64,000 bases of DNA, taken from contig NZ_JACNMO010000011.1 of the NCBI RefSeq assembly GCF_020622345.1, positions 110,218-174,217 on the forward strand, in the 5' to 3' direction. Positions 1 through 8,724 of this stretch are shown here, in pieces. Each line of letters starts with the position of its first letter. Position 1 is the first letter of the stretch. The notes below the pieces were generated by a model. That model was not told where the DNA came from. It saw nothing but the letters and a program-made list of their open reading frames with translations, and searched no databases. The translations under genes and the position numbers were made by a program. The stretch comes from Roseobacter weihaiensis (GTDB taxonomy: Bacteria; Pseudomonadota; Alphaproteobacteria; Rhodobacterales; Rhodobacteraceae).

Positions 1-380
1 GTACCTTTCTGTGGCTGAGCGCGAGCCGTCTCAACGCCATGACCGTCGGGGATGAGACCGCAACAACCCTCGGGATCGCGGCCGCGCGGTTCAGGCTTGT
101 CATCTTTGTTGTCGGGGCGCTGGTGACCGGGGTGATGGTGGCGTTTTCGGGCATGATCGGTTTTGTCGGCCTGATGATCCCGCATATCGTCCGCCTGATC
201 GTGGGCGGAGACTATGCCCGCGTTCTGCCCGCCAGTGCCATATGTGGCGCGATTTTCCTGATCTGGGCCGACATTGCGGCGCGCACCGTCATGGCCCCGG
301 ATGACATGCCCATTGGCATTGTGACCGGCCTGATTGGCGGTTTCTTCTTTATCTGGCTGCTGCGGAGACGCGCACCCTGA
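1..380 (+). CDS. FecCD-family iron/B12 ABC transporter permease, C-terminal part
   Basis: The reading frame is open from base 3, so the gene begins left of the window and only about 125 C-terminal residues are seen. The start of the visible part (LNAMTVGDETATTLGI) and the segment GMIGFVGLMIPHIVR are hallmarks of the FecCD/BtuC permease family, which forms the inner-membrane channel for ferric siderophores, heme or cobalamin. Hydrophobic helices fill the rest and the protein ends in a basic tail (LLRRRAP). The substrate cannot be told from this fragment. It is convergent with the two-component pair that follows. Confidence 0.9.
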   Translation, partial: TFLWLSASRLNAMTVGDETATTLGIAAARFRLVIFVVGALVTGVMVAFSGMIGFVGLMIPHIVRLIVGGDYARVLPASAICGAIFLIWADIAARTVMAPDDMPIGIVTGLIGGFFFIWLLRRRAP

Positions 381-675
381 CCGACACCAGGCCTCGCACA
401 AAAATCGGCTGCGACCCGTACCGATTTTCCATTCTGTGGAGGTAAAGTGCGTTGCGGCCCATAGTGCAAAACGGACCGCAACGCTATTCCAGTCGTCCAG
501 ACCATTTCTGACCTGAAGTCTTATCCTGGAGGGGAAGATAGGCAAACGAGAGCAGGCTAATTCCGCTTTCAACAACTCGTTAATTGGTAGCACACTCGAT
601 GTAGCTGTCATTCAACAATCACATCTTGGCAGAACAATGCAATAAACCGGCTGCTGCGTAAATTCGCGTGAATAC
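381..675. other. Intergenic region with a 9-bp perfect inverted repeat
   Basis: No gene is seen here between two convergent genes. The main structure is a perfect inverted repeat, GCGTTGCGG at 449-457 and CCGCAACGC at 476-484, separated by 18 bases. No T-run follows on either side, so if it is a transcription terminator it is not a classical one. A protein-binding site is possible. Confidence 0.45.
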
Positions 676-1341
676 CTAGGTAATTCTACCTATGCCGCCG
701 CCCGGCTCGCTTTCAGCAAAAAGCTTGCAGGTGATCGACAAATCCACCAGTTCCGCGACCGAGTTGATGCACATTTTCTCCAGAATGCGGGCGCGGTGAT
801 GGTCAACCGTCCGGGGGCTGATCCCAAGATGGCGCGCGACATCCTTGCTGGAGCTGTTGGCGGGGTTGGAGACGAGAAACTGCGCAATTTCACGCTCCCG
901 ACCGGTCAACCTGTCGAACCGGGCTCTTGTATCTCTGGATTTATCATCGATTAGCCGTGCCTGCGCATCCAGCCTCAACGCGGTATCAATCCGCTTTATC
1001 AGCTTGTCCTGTCGAAATGGCTTTTCCAGAAAATCGACGGCGCCGTATTTCATTGCCTCGACCGCCTCCGGAACGCCGCCGTGGCCGGTGATAAAGATGA
1101 TCGGCAATGACCTGCCCCGGTTTACCAGCACCTGTTGCAGTTCAAGACCCGACATTTCGGGCAGGCCGAAATCCAGTATCAAACAGCCGGAGCGCTGGGG
1201 ATCATAGCCCTCAAGAAAAGCCTGCGCCGAGGCAAAAACCTCCGTTTCATAGCCGCGCGTGCGCAGGGCCCGGGACAGGGACGTGCGGATATCCTCATCG
1301 TCGTCAACGATGAATATGGTCGGGTCAGGCGCTGAATTCAT
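676..1341 (-). CDS. FixJ/NarL-like response regulator
   Basis: This 221-residue protein has a receiver domain (about 1-125) and a LuxR-type helix-turn-helix (about 150-210). Visible receiver residues are the acidic pocket VDDDED (12-17), the phosphoacceptor Asp57 in LILDFGLPEMSG, Thr85 in FITGHGG and Lys107 in EKPFR. The output domain contains LTGREREIAQFL and ISPRTVDHHR, typical of FixJ-type activators. The start overlaps the end of the sensor kinase gene by 17 bases, so the two are translationally coupled partners. Target genes cannot be read from the sequence. Confidence 0.93.
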   Translation of the reverse strand: MNSAPDPTIFIVDDDEDIRTSLSRALRTRGYETEVFASAQAFLEGYDPQRSGCLILDFGLPEMSGLELQQVLVNRGRSLPIIFITGHGGVPEAVEAMKYGAVDFLEKPFRQDKLIKRIDTALRLDAQARLIDDKSRDTRARFDRLTGREREIAQFLVSNPANSSSKDVARHLGISPRTVDHHRARILEKMCINSVAELVDLSITCKLFAESEPGGGIGRIT

Positions 1342-3670
1342 CGACCATTTCTTTGTCAGTTTTGGGACCTAGTGCCGGCAGGGTGAAACAGAATTCAGAG
1401 TGGCCGTTCTCATCGCGCTGATACCAGATCTTACCGCGATGCGATTCAACGATTGTGCGGCAAATGGAAAGACCGAGCCCCATACCGTCCTTTTTTGTCG
1501 TCTGAAAACGCTCGAACAAATCGACATCATGGGGAAGCCCCGGCCCGCTGTCGGTCACGCAGATCAACACCCCGGACTCGGTGTTTTTTGCGCTGAGGCG
1601 GATCAGCCGTCTGTCTACATCGCCGCAGGCAATCGCCTCTATCGCGTTGCGCAGCAAATTGACCAGAACCTGCGCGATCTGCACCCGCGAGCCATAAACC
1701 GAATCCAGTTTATCTGCGCTTGTCCTGATGCTGATCCCGTATTCCTTGGCTTCGGGCCGCACCAGGTGCAAGGACTGCTCCAGCAGCTCCGCGATATCGA
1801 ACTCTGCCTTCTCGACACCATCTTTTTTGACAAAGCCTCGAAGCGCCTTGATGATGTCACCGGCCCGGTGCGCATGGCGGTCCGTTTCCTCGAGGATCCC
1901 CGACAGCTCCTGCACCTTTTCATTCTGTTTTTTCAGCAGGTAGAGCGCCGTATCCATATTCTGCGAGATTGCCAGGAGTGGCTGGTTCAGCTCATGCGCC
2001 AGACCGGTTGCCATCTGGCCCATCATGTTGACACGCGCCGAATGCGAAAGATCGAGGTTCAATTGCTGGATTTTTCGCTCCGCAGCCTTTCGGTCGGTGA
2101 TGTCATCGACCGTGACAACCGCGTGGATCGGTTTGCCGGTGTCATTGCGGATCACGATGACGTTTTCACTGACCCAGATGAAGGTGCCGTCTTTGCGCAT
2201 ATACCTCTTTTCGTGGACGTATTCGGACCCCGCGTCTGTTTCATTCTGCATGAACACCGCAGCGACCGGGTCTTCGGGATGGGAGATGTCCTGCGCCGTC
2301 AGCTCAAGTATCTCATTTTGCGTGTAGCCGAGCATATCCGCGAATTTTCCGTTGGCGCGGATAACCTTGCCGGTGGCTGCTTGAATCTGCGCCATGCCAC
2401 GGGATGCCAGATCGAAGGTCCGACCATATTCCGCCTCGGATTGTTTACGCTCCGCAATCGCCTGCACCAGCGTTTCATTGGCGCGTGCAAGCTCTTTATA
2501 GGTCTTAGGCAGCGGTTCCGACGCGGAGACTTCCCCCTGGGAGACCAGCGACGCCCGCACCGCGAAGGCCCGAACCGGTTTATGAATGAAGTTGGCAAGC
2601 CATAGGCCAAAGACGCCCGACGCAACTGCGATCATTGCCGCGATCCAGACGTTCTGGGTCCGGTTGTCCCTGATCTCCCCGGTGAAATCTGCCTCAGGCG
2701 CGTAGACGGCAATGGTCCACGGCAATTCTTCACTGATCATCGGCATGATCGTGGACACATAAGGGGCACCCTCAAAATCAAACCGTGACACGATTTCTCT
2801 GTCAACCGATACTTCTTGACCCGAGACAAACCCTTCAAAGGCTGCATTTGCAACGGGGTCTTCAATTTCGTCGATATGCACAAAGCGGAAGGTGCCGTCA
2901 TTGTTGCGTGTTTGGATGATTTCTTTGTTCGGGTGCGCAATCACATCGCCGTTTCTGTTCAGGATCAGCGCGGTCCCGTTATCACCGATATTCAAGCGCG
3001 ACAGGAATTCAGAGATTGCATCGATCTCGATATCCACTCCGACGACGCCCCGCAGCTGCCCATCGGAGTTAAAAACCGGAGATGCAGCCGTGATGCCCGG
3101 CGTCTGTGAGGTAAAAAAGATGTAGGGGTCGGTCCAGATACCGGACAGCCGGGTTTTGGCAGATTGATACCAGGGGCGCTCTCTGGGGTCGAACCTATCG
3201 CTTGGGTCGGCACGTTGCTCCAGCAATGCATATTGGTCGCTTCGCCAGATCAGATCGGTCGTGCGCGCGTCGCCGTCGCGGGCGACAATTTTCGACCGGA
3301 AGGGGCCGGGGCCTTCACTCCGCATCACATAGACAAAATTCCCGGCCTCATCGCCGTAATAGACGCCCGAGAACTGCGGCGAAATCTGCAATTGCTGGAA
3401 CAGAAGTTTTTCCAGCTGTTCGAAATCATCGCTGGCGATCACCTCGCTTTCGGCCAGACGGGTGGCAAGTTCAGCCGCGCCTTTTGCCGGTTTCAGAAAA
3501 CCTCTGGAGTGCTCGATGGTATTGGTGCCGACATCGCTCAACAACTCCCGCGCATGCTCCAGCAGGACTTTCTCGGAGGTTAGAAAAGATGAGAAAACAA
3601 CAAATGTGACCGCAACGAATTGCAGGCCGGCAAGGCACAGGGCCAAGATCATCCCAAGCGAAAATTTCAT
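1325..3670 (-). CDS. Membrane sensor histidine kinase with Cache and PAS domains
   Basis: The protein has 781 residues. A first membrane helix (about 5-28) and a second (about 342-362) flank a periplasmic dCache-type ligand-binding region. A PAS domain (about 420-540, ending DDITDRKAAE) follows, then a HisKA domain with the H-box HELNQPLLAI and an ATPase domain with the N-box NLLRNAIEA, DSGPGLP and GMGLGLSI. It resembles FixL/DctB-like kinases. The Cache domain suggests an external small molecule as the signal, but the ligand is unknown. It is transcribed with the FixJ-like regulator downstream. Confidence 0.93.
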   Translation of the reverse strand: MKFSLGMILALCLAGLQFVAVTFVVFSSFLTSEKVLLEHARELLSDVGTNTIEHSRGFLKPAKGAAELATRLAESEVIASDDFEQLEKLLFQQLQISPQFSGVYYGDEAGNFVYVMRSEGPGPFRSKIVARDGDARTTDLIWRSDQYALLEQRADPSDRFDPRERPWYQSAKTRLSGIWTDPYIFFTSQTPGITAASPVFNSDGQLRGVVGVDIEIDAISEFLSRLNIGDNGTALILNRNGDVIAHPNKEIIQTRNNDGTFRFVHIDEIEDPVANAAFEGFVSGQEVSVDREIVSRFDFEGAPYVSTIMPMISEELPWTIAVYAPEADFTGEIRDNRTQNVWIAAMIAVASGVFGLWLANFIHKPVRAFAVRASLVSQGEVSASEPLPKTYKELARANETLVQAIAERKQSEAEYGRTFDLASRGMAQIQAATGKVIRANGKFADMLGYTQNEILELTAQDISHPEDPVAAVFMQNETDAGSEYVHEKRYMRKDGTFIWVSENVIVIRNDTGKPIHAVVTVDDITDRKAAERKIQQLNLDLSHSARVNMMGQMATGLAHELNQPLLAISQNMDTALYLLKKQNEKVQELSGILEETDRHAHRAGDIIKALRGFVKKDGVEKAEFDIAELLEQSLHLVRPEAKEYGISIRTSADKLDSVYGSRVQIAQVLVNLLRNAIEAIACGDVDRRLIRLSAKNTESGVLICVTDSGPGLPHDVDLFERFQTTKKDGMGLGLSICRTIVESHRGKIWYQRDENGHSEFCFTLPALGPKTDKEMVDEFSA

Positions 3671-3803
3671 GACCCGAAACTCTCCACTAAAATCATCCGA
3701 CTGTTTGAATCGAATCGAACTGGATTAGCATAGACCTAAGTGATGTTCCTTGCCCAGCAGCGTCCGCGTCAAACGCTTTCAACAAGCGGAGCATCACACT
3801 CAG

Positions 3804-4733
3804 TCATGGCCTAAGGGGGGATACTCCATTGACATTGAGGAACACGGAATAAAGCGATGTCGTCCCGCAGATGAAAAGCCGGTTCAGTTTGGCCCCGCCA
3901 AAACAGACATTGCCCACCATCTCGGGGATCAGCACCTTGCCGATCAGCTCTCCGCTGGGGGCAAGGCAGTGCACCCCGTCTGCGGCAGAGCTCCAGATCC
4001 GCCCCTCCCGGTCCAGGCGGAACCCGTCAAAGACACCGCTGGTACACTCGGCAAAGACCGCGCCGCCCGACAGCGTTCCGTCCGCGTGAACACGGTGCTT
4101 GCGGATATGGGCCGGTCCGCCGGGCGTGTGGGTCACGCCGGTATCCGCGATATAGAGATGGCTTTCGTCCGGGGAAAACGCCAAGCCGTTGGGTTTGACG
4201 TAGTCGTCAGCGACGCGCGTGATCTCTCCTGACGGGGCGACGCGATAGACATGGCAGGCCCCTATTTCGCTTTCGGCGCGGTCGCCTTCATAGTCCATCA
4301 GAATGCCGTAGGACGGGTCGGTGAACCAGATCGAGCCGTCGGATTTCACCACCACATCGTTGGGCGAATTCAGCCGCTTGCCCTCGAAGCTGTCGGCGAT
4401 GACTGTGATCGAGCCGTCAAACTCCGTCCGGGTGACGCGCCGCGTCAGATGTTCACAGGACACCAGTCGGCCCTGCCGGTCGACGGTATGGCCATTGGCG
4501 TTCTGCGAAGGCTGGCGGAAGGTCGATACCGATCCGTCAGTTTCGTCAAACCGCAGCATCCGGTTGTTGGGGATGTCAGACCAGAGCAGGTAGCGGCCGG
4601 GCGCAAACCACACAGGGCCTTCAGACCAGCGCGCCCCGGTCCACAACCGCTCGACCCTGGCATGACCGATCAGACAGTCGTTGAACTGCGGATCAAGCGC
4701 TTCAAATCCCGTGCCGTCGAGAATGCCGTACAT
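3804..4733 (-). CDS. SMP-30/gluconolactonase/LRE family hydrolase
   Basis: The product (309 residues) belongs to the SMP-30 six-bladed propeller family, calcium- or zinc-dependent lactonases of sugar catabolism. Family motifs are visible: WSEGPVWF with the N-terminal metal-binding Glu, SPNDVVVKSDGSIWFTDPSYG and KPNGLAFSPDES. The ATG at 4733 is chosen because AGGAGAG lies 6-10 bases upstream; longer frames would run into the neighbouring gene. It overlaps the b561-like gene by 32 bases and is the last gene of the sugar ABC operon. It probably opens a lactone formed from the imported or periplasmically oxidised sugar. The exact substrate is unknown. Confidence 0.88.
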   Translation of the reverse strand: MYGILDGTGFEALDPQFNDCLIGHARVERLWTGARWSEGPVWFAPGRYLLWSDIPNNRMLRFDETDGSVSTFRQPSQNANGHTVDRQGRLVSCEHLTRRVTRTEFDGSITVIADSFEGKRLNSPNDVVVKSDGSIWFTDPSYGILMDYEGDRAESEIGACHVYRVAPSGEITRVADDYVKPNGLAFSPDESHLYIADTGVTHTPGGPAHIRKHRVHADGTLSGGAVFAECTSGVFDGFRLDREGRIWSSAADGVHCLAPSGELIGKVLIPEMVGNVCFGGAKLNRLFICGTTSLYSVFLNVNGVSPLRP

Positions 4734-5448
4734 CTTTTCTCTCCTGTGAAGGTCCATCTCTGCGCACGCCCCACCCCGGATGGGACAGCCGGTTGCCTGG
4801 CAGATCAGGGTCCGGGCCCCAGATCGCCTGATAGGTATCCACCGCCATGCCGCGTCTTTGCAAGCTGATAAAGACAATGACCAGCGCAGGCCACCAGAGC
4901 GCCAGCATCACCCACATCCAGTTGGGCGCGTTCGCTTTCCAGAGACCGAGTAGAATTGTGACCGCAGCCAAAAGCAGCACGCCGTACCCGATGGCCTTGT
5001 GGAGCGCTTCGAACACGCGCCGCCAGAGGGTCATGTCATAGTGATCACCGTGCAGGCTGCCATCCGGTGCCGGAGCGGACGGCCCGCCTTTGGTGCCGCG
5101 AAAAATGCCCAGAAGCACCTGTACGGCCAGCCCGGCCAGCACGCCGTAGCCCAACCCGTTGTGCAGGCTCATCTGCGACAGATCAGGAGGCAGCACCAAC
5201 ACCAGACCGATCGCCGACAACACGACGACCAGAACCTGCCCTTTCCAATGCACCTGCCACCAAAGCTGCACATCCAGCACGCGCGGCCAGTCCTGGCCCG
5301 GCAACACCTTGAAGTAACGCGCGATGATAACGGCAAGCGGTGCGATGACGCCCCATGCCAACACCATGGAGCGCGCATGCCATGACACCGCAAACCCCAC
5401 GTCATGTGCGCGTTGGGCGTCGATGGGGGAAAGCAACCACTCCCACAT
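4702..5448 (-). CDS. Cytochrome b561-like membrane protein in sugar ABC operon
   Basis: This is a 248-residue integral membrane protein with about five hydrophobic segments. Histidines recur at helix ends (SWHARSMVLAWG, WWQVHWKGQ, LHNGLGYGV, EALHKAIGYGV), the pattern expected for bis-heme b561 domains that pass electrons across the membrane. It lies one base after the MalG-like permease gene and overlaps the lactonase gene. An electron carrier between a sugar permease and a lactonase suggests oxidation of the sugar at the membrane; this is inference. The C-terminal 50 residues are hydrophilic and not conserved-looking. Confidence 0.72.
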   Translation of the reverse strand: MWEWLLSPIDAQRAHDVGFAVSWHARSMVLAWGVIAPLAVIIARYFKVLPGQDWPRVLDVQLWWQVHWKGQVLVVVLSAIGLVLVLPPDLSQMSLHNGLGYGVLAGLAVQVLLGIFRGTKGGPSAPAPDGSLHGDHYDMTLWRRVFEALHKAIGYGVLLLAAVTILLGLWKANAPNWMWVMLALWWPALVIVFISLQRRGMAVDTYQAIWGPDPDLPGNRLSHPGWGVRRDGPSQERKDVRHSRRHGI

Positions 5449-5449
5449 A

Positions 5450-6385
5450 TCAGCCCTTTACCGCACCTGCGGTCATGCCGGTGATGATCTGGCGCGAGGC
5501 AAACAGGGTAAAGATGATGGGCGGGATGGCCAGCAACATGCCCGTGGCCATGATGACCCCCCATTCGACGTTGAACTCGCTCATGTTGTTCACGATCAGA
5601 ATGGGTACCGTTCTTGTGTTGCGGTCTGAGAGGGCAGAGGCCAGCAGGTATTCGTTCCAAGCAATCCGGAAGGTAAAGATCGCCGCTGCCGCCAGACCCG
5701 GCTTGATGAGCGGCAGGACAACCTTGAAGAACACCTGAAACGGGCCCGCGCCATCGACGCGGGCGGCCTCTTCCAGGCTGCGGGGCACCTGCACGATAAA
5801 GCTCTGCAAGATCCAGATGACAAAGGGCAGGTTCATCGCCACATAGACCAGAATGATGCCGGAATGGGTTCCAGCGAGGCATACATCGCCGCGGCCACCA
5901 AAGGTGTCACGGATAAAGCCGCCGATGAGGCCGTCGCGGTCCAGGCAGAACTCGTTGTTCCACAGACCAAAGACCGGAACCAAGAGCACCGCCGGCGGCA
6001 CCATGCGGACCATCAGCGTGGTCAGCGACACCGTGTCCCGTCCCATGAACCGAAACCGCACCAGCGCGTAGGCGGCCATGCAGCCGATCACCAATGTCAG
6101 CAGCGTTGAGATCAGCGCGATGATCAGCGAGTTGATGAAGGCGCCCCCGAATTTCAAGGCGCAGAAATCCAGATGCTCCGGCTCGTACCAAAGGATGTCG
6201 CAAAGGGCTGTCTCATAGTTCTGGATGGTCGGCAGAAAGATCAGCCCCGTCGTGCCCGAGATGATGTCCACGTCGAGCTTGAAGCTGTTGACGAACATCA
6301 ACAGAACCGGCCCCACCGACATGAACACCAAAAGCGCAATGATGGCATAGAAGGCCGGATTTTGCTTTTCATGCGCCTGCGACAT
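5450..6385 (-). CDS. Carbohydrate ABC transporter permease (MalG-like)
   Basis: The 311-residue protein has six predicted membrane helices and the binding-protein-dependent permease signature EEAARVDGAGPFQVFFKVVL (EAA loop), which contacts the ATPase. The family is CUT1. It differs from most MalG proteins in longer loops with cysteines (CDILWYEPEHLDFCALKF near residue 60 and a second pair near residue 150), which may form periplasmic disulfides. It overlaps the upstream MalF-like gene by one base and forms the channel with it. Confidence 0.92.
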   Translation of the reverse strand: MSQAHEKQNPAFYAIIALLVFMSVGPVLLMFVNSFKLDVDIISGTTGLIFLPTIQNYETALCDILWYEPEHLDFCALKFGGAFINSLIIALISTLLTLVIGCMAAYALVRFRFMGRDTVSLTTLMVRMVPPAVLLVPVFGLWNNEFCLDRDGLIGGFIRDTFGGRGDVCLAGTHSGIILVYVAMNLPFVIWILQSFIVQVPRSLEEAARVDGAGPFQVFFKVVLPLIKPGLAAAAIFTFRIAWNEYLLASALSDRNTRTVPILIVNNMSEFNVEWGVIMATGMLLAIPPIIFTLFASRQIITGMTAGAVKG

Positions 6386-7296
6386 CAGCTTTCCTCCTCG
6401 ACGGCGGCGCGGATGCGGGCGGCGCGTGCTTCCTGAAGGCGGGTAAAGGCAAACATCGCGAGCGTCAGCGCCAGTAGCAGGATCAGCAGGTAGTTCGACA
6501 TCGCCGCCGCCACGCCCAGCTCGCGGAACTCGGTGGCGGTGCGAGAGATGCGCAGGGCGAGGATCTCGGTCGAGAGGCCCGGGCCGCCTTCGGTCATGAC
6601 CAGAATAACCTCAAGCACCTTGAACGCGTCGATCAGGCGCAAGAGACCTGTCACGATCAGCACCGGCATCATCAGCGGCAGTTTGATGTGCCAGATCTGC
6701 TGCCAGGCGGTGGCACCGTCAATGCGAGCGGCCTCCAGCGCCGAGCGCGGCAGCGATTGCAGGGCGGCCAGCGCCAGAATGAAGATAAACGGTGTCCACT
6801 GCCAGATGTCGGCGATGATGACGGACATCAGCGCGTGATTGCCCAGCCAATCCACCGTTGGCAGGCCGAGGCTGTCGAGCATGCGATTGAAGGTGCCGAC
6901 CGTCGGGTGGTACATGTAGCGCCACATCAGGCCCACCACGACAGGCGCGATCATCATCGGCAGGATGAACAGCGTCCGCAGCACGGACATACCGCGAATA
7001 TTGCGATCCAGCAGCAACGCCAGCCCGACACCGATCAGCATCTCCAGCGTCACCACAAAGAAGGCGAAAGTCAGCGTGACCGACAGGCTTTCCCAGAAAT
7101 TCGGATCGCCCCAGAGTGTGACGTAGTTCTTGAGCCCGACAAACTCGGCCTCGCCGATGGTCTGGCTGGGAGACCAGTCGCGAAAGCTGCCCCAGATCAT
7201 GTAGCCCAGCGGGTACATCAGGGCGATGGCCATGATGACGACGGCAGGTGCCATAAAGAGATAAGGGGTCAGGCGGTTGGCCACGGCGATGCGCAT
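6385..7296 (-). CDS. Carbohydrate ABC transporter permease (MalF/UgpA-like)
   Basis: This inner-membrane CUT1 permease has 303 residues when read from ATG 7296 (MRIAVANRLTPYLFMAPAVV), where the first membrane helix begins. A longer frame adds only 16 hydrophilic residues and has no good ribosome site. The EAA loop reads LEAARIDGATAWQQIWHIKL. It pairs with the MalG-like permease immediately downstream, and both serve the binding protein encoded upstream. Six helices are predicted, as usual for the family. Confidence 0.92.
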   Translation of the reverse strand: MRIAVANRLTPYLFMAPAVVIMAIALMYPLGYMIWGSFRDWSPSQTIGEAEFVGLKNYVTLWGDPNFWESLSVTLTFAFFVVTLEMLIGVGLALLLDRNIRGMSVLRTLFILPMMIAPVVVGLMWRYMYHPTVGTFNRMLDSLGLPTVDWLGNHALMSVIIADIWQWTPFIFILALAALQSLPRSALEAARIDGATAWQQIWHIKLPLMMPVLIVTGLLRLIDAFKVLEVILVMTEGGPGLSTEILALRISRTATEFRELGVAAAMSNYLLILLLALTLAMFAFTRLQEARAARIRAAVEEES

Positions 7297-7336
7297 GGGC
7301 TCACACTCTCTTTCATTGCTGGACCAGCGAGGGGAC

Positions 7337-7361
7337 CGGGGCACGCACGACGGGTGCCCCG
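7337..7361 (-). terminator. Hairpin between binding-protein and permease genes
   Basis: A perfect 8-bp stem (CGGGGCAC at 7337-7344, GTGCCCCG at 7354-7361) lies just downstream of the binding-protein stop codon and before the permease start. There is no T-run, so it probably protects the upstream mRNA or only partly stops transcription, giving more binding protein than permease. Confidence 0.5.
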
Positions 7362-7374
7362 ATCAACGGCAGGG

Positions 7375-8703
7375 TTACTGCCAGGTGTAGTAGCCCGCCT
7401 CTTCCATCACGGCGCGGGTCCGGTCTGCCACGCCGTCCAGCGCTTCCTGGATATCGAGGCCCTCGGTCAGCACCTTGGACATGGTTGTCCCGATGTCCGC
7501 GTTGATCTTGCCCCAGACCGGGATGATCGGACGCCAGTCCGGGTCGGCATATTTCAACGCTTCCCCAAAGGTGGCCGAAAAGGGGAATTTCTCGTTCAGG
7601 CCGGCATCCTGATAGGTCGAGAACCGCGAAGGGTTGCCGCCTTCCATCGCCACCATGAGATCACCCTTTTTTGATGTGAGCCACTGCATCAGCAGAAAAG
7701 CCGCCTCCTTGTTTTCGGCATTCTTGGGAATCGCGATGCCAAAGCCGCCGGTCTGGCTGCCCCGGCGCACGCCCTTGGGGTGCATCGCATAACCCACCTT
7801 GCCCACCACACTGGACCGGTCCGGGTTCTCGAAACCGGGCATGAAGGCGATGGAATCAAGGAACATCGCCGACTGACCATTTGAGAAGGACGCCGCCGCC
7901 TCTGAGGGGCCAAAGCTCATCGCGCCCTCCGGGCCGCATTCAACGATAGTTTTCAGCGCATTGGCCGCTTCGACACCGGCCTCATTGTTGATGATCGGGT
8001 TCCAGGCCTCGTCAAAGACACGTCCGCCCAGCGGGGCCAGATGCAGCAGGAATGCGTGGCTGGCCTGATGGCCCGAGGCCGCGCGCGAGGCCATGCCCCC
8101 CATACCGGGCTCAAGCTCGGGGATCTTGCAGGCCGCTTCGAGCAGTTGCTCATAGGTCTCAGGCTCGGCCAGCCCGTGCTTTTCAAAGATGTCCTTGCGG
8201 TAGGCCAGCACCGAGGTCTCCGACCCGAAGGGAATGCCGAAAAGCGACCCCGTGGGTCCCGGCAGGTAGCCTTTCTCGCCCCCCGCCACGCCGATATTCT
8301 GCACATAGCCGTCGATCAGGTCTTCGGCGTCATAATTGGGGTCCGCCAGCTTTGGGTCCATGAAATATCTGGCGAGGTTTTCCAGCTGGTCGGCAAAGAC
8401 ATAGTCTGCCTTTGAGAACACAACGTAGGAGATCAGGTCATATTCGCCCTCATCCTGCGCCAGCTCAAGCGTCTGACGTTCACGCATCTTGAGGTAGGGT
8501 AACTGGTCGACCTCTACCTCGATCCCGGTTTCCCTGATAAACTCCGGCAGCACCTTGATGGCCGCATCGTAATGCGGATGCGCGGGGAAGTTCACAATCA
8601 GTGTCGTGCCCTCGTACTCCGCATAAGGATTGGCCAGTGCCGTCCCCGCCATCAGGACGGCTGTGGCACTTGCCAACGCCGTCACCTTGAATGATTTAGA
8701 CAT
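7375..8703 (-). CDS. Sugar ABC transporter substrate-binding protein (family 1)
   Basis: The precursor has 442 residues with a Sec signal peptide (basic MSKSFK, hydrophobic stretch, cleavage after GTALA near residue 25). The mature protein has the fold pattern of family-1 extracellular binding proteins (MalE/UgpB type), with the conserved late segments FGIAIPKNAENKEAAFLLMQWLTS and GGNPSRFS. It captures the sugar in the periplasm for the two permeases encoded downstream. The ligand is unknown. An AGGAGG-like ribosome site precedes the start. Confidence 0.92.
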   Translation of the reverse strand: MSKSFKVTALASATAVLMAGTALANPYAEYEGTTLIVNFPAHPHYDAAIKVLPEFIRETGIEVEVDQLPYLKMRERQTLELAQDEGEYDLISYVVFSKADYVFADQLENLARYFMDPKLADPNYDAEDLIDGYVQNIGVAGGEKGYLPGPTGSLFGIPFGSETSVLAYRKDIFEKHGLAEPETYEQLLEAACKIPELEPGMGGMASRAASGHQASHAFLLHLAPLGGRVFDEAWNPIINNEAGVEAANALKTIVECGPEGAMSFGPSEAAASFSNGQSAMFLDSIAFMPGFENPDRSSVVGKVGYAMHPKGVRRGSQTGGFGIAIPKNAENKEAAFLLMQWLTSKKGDLMVAMEGGNPSRFSTYQDAGLNEKFPFSATFGEALKYADPDWRPIIPVWGKINADIGTTMSKVLTEGLDIQEALDGVADRTRAVMEEAGYYTWQ

Positions 8704-8724
8704 GTATTCCTCCCATTGATTGAC

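Noticed and set aside
1400..2605. Plus-strand open frame of 401 codons opposite the sensor kinase
   Set aside because: Antisense to the kinase domains, which carry intact H, N and G boxes. No ribosome site or family match.
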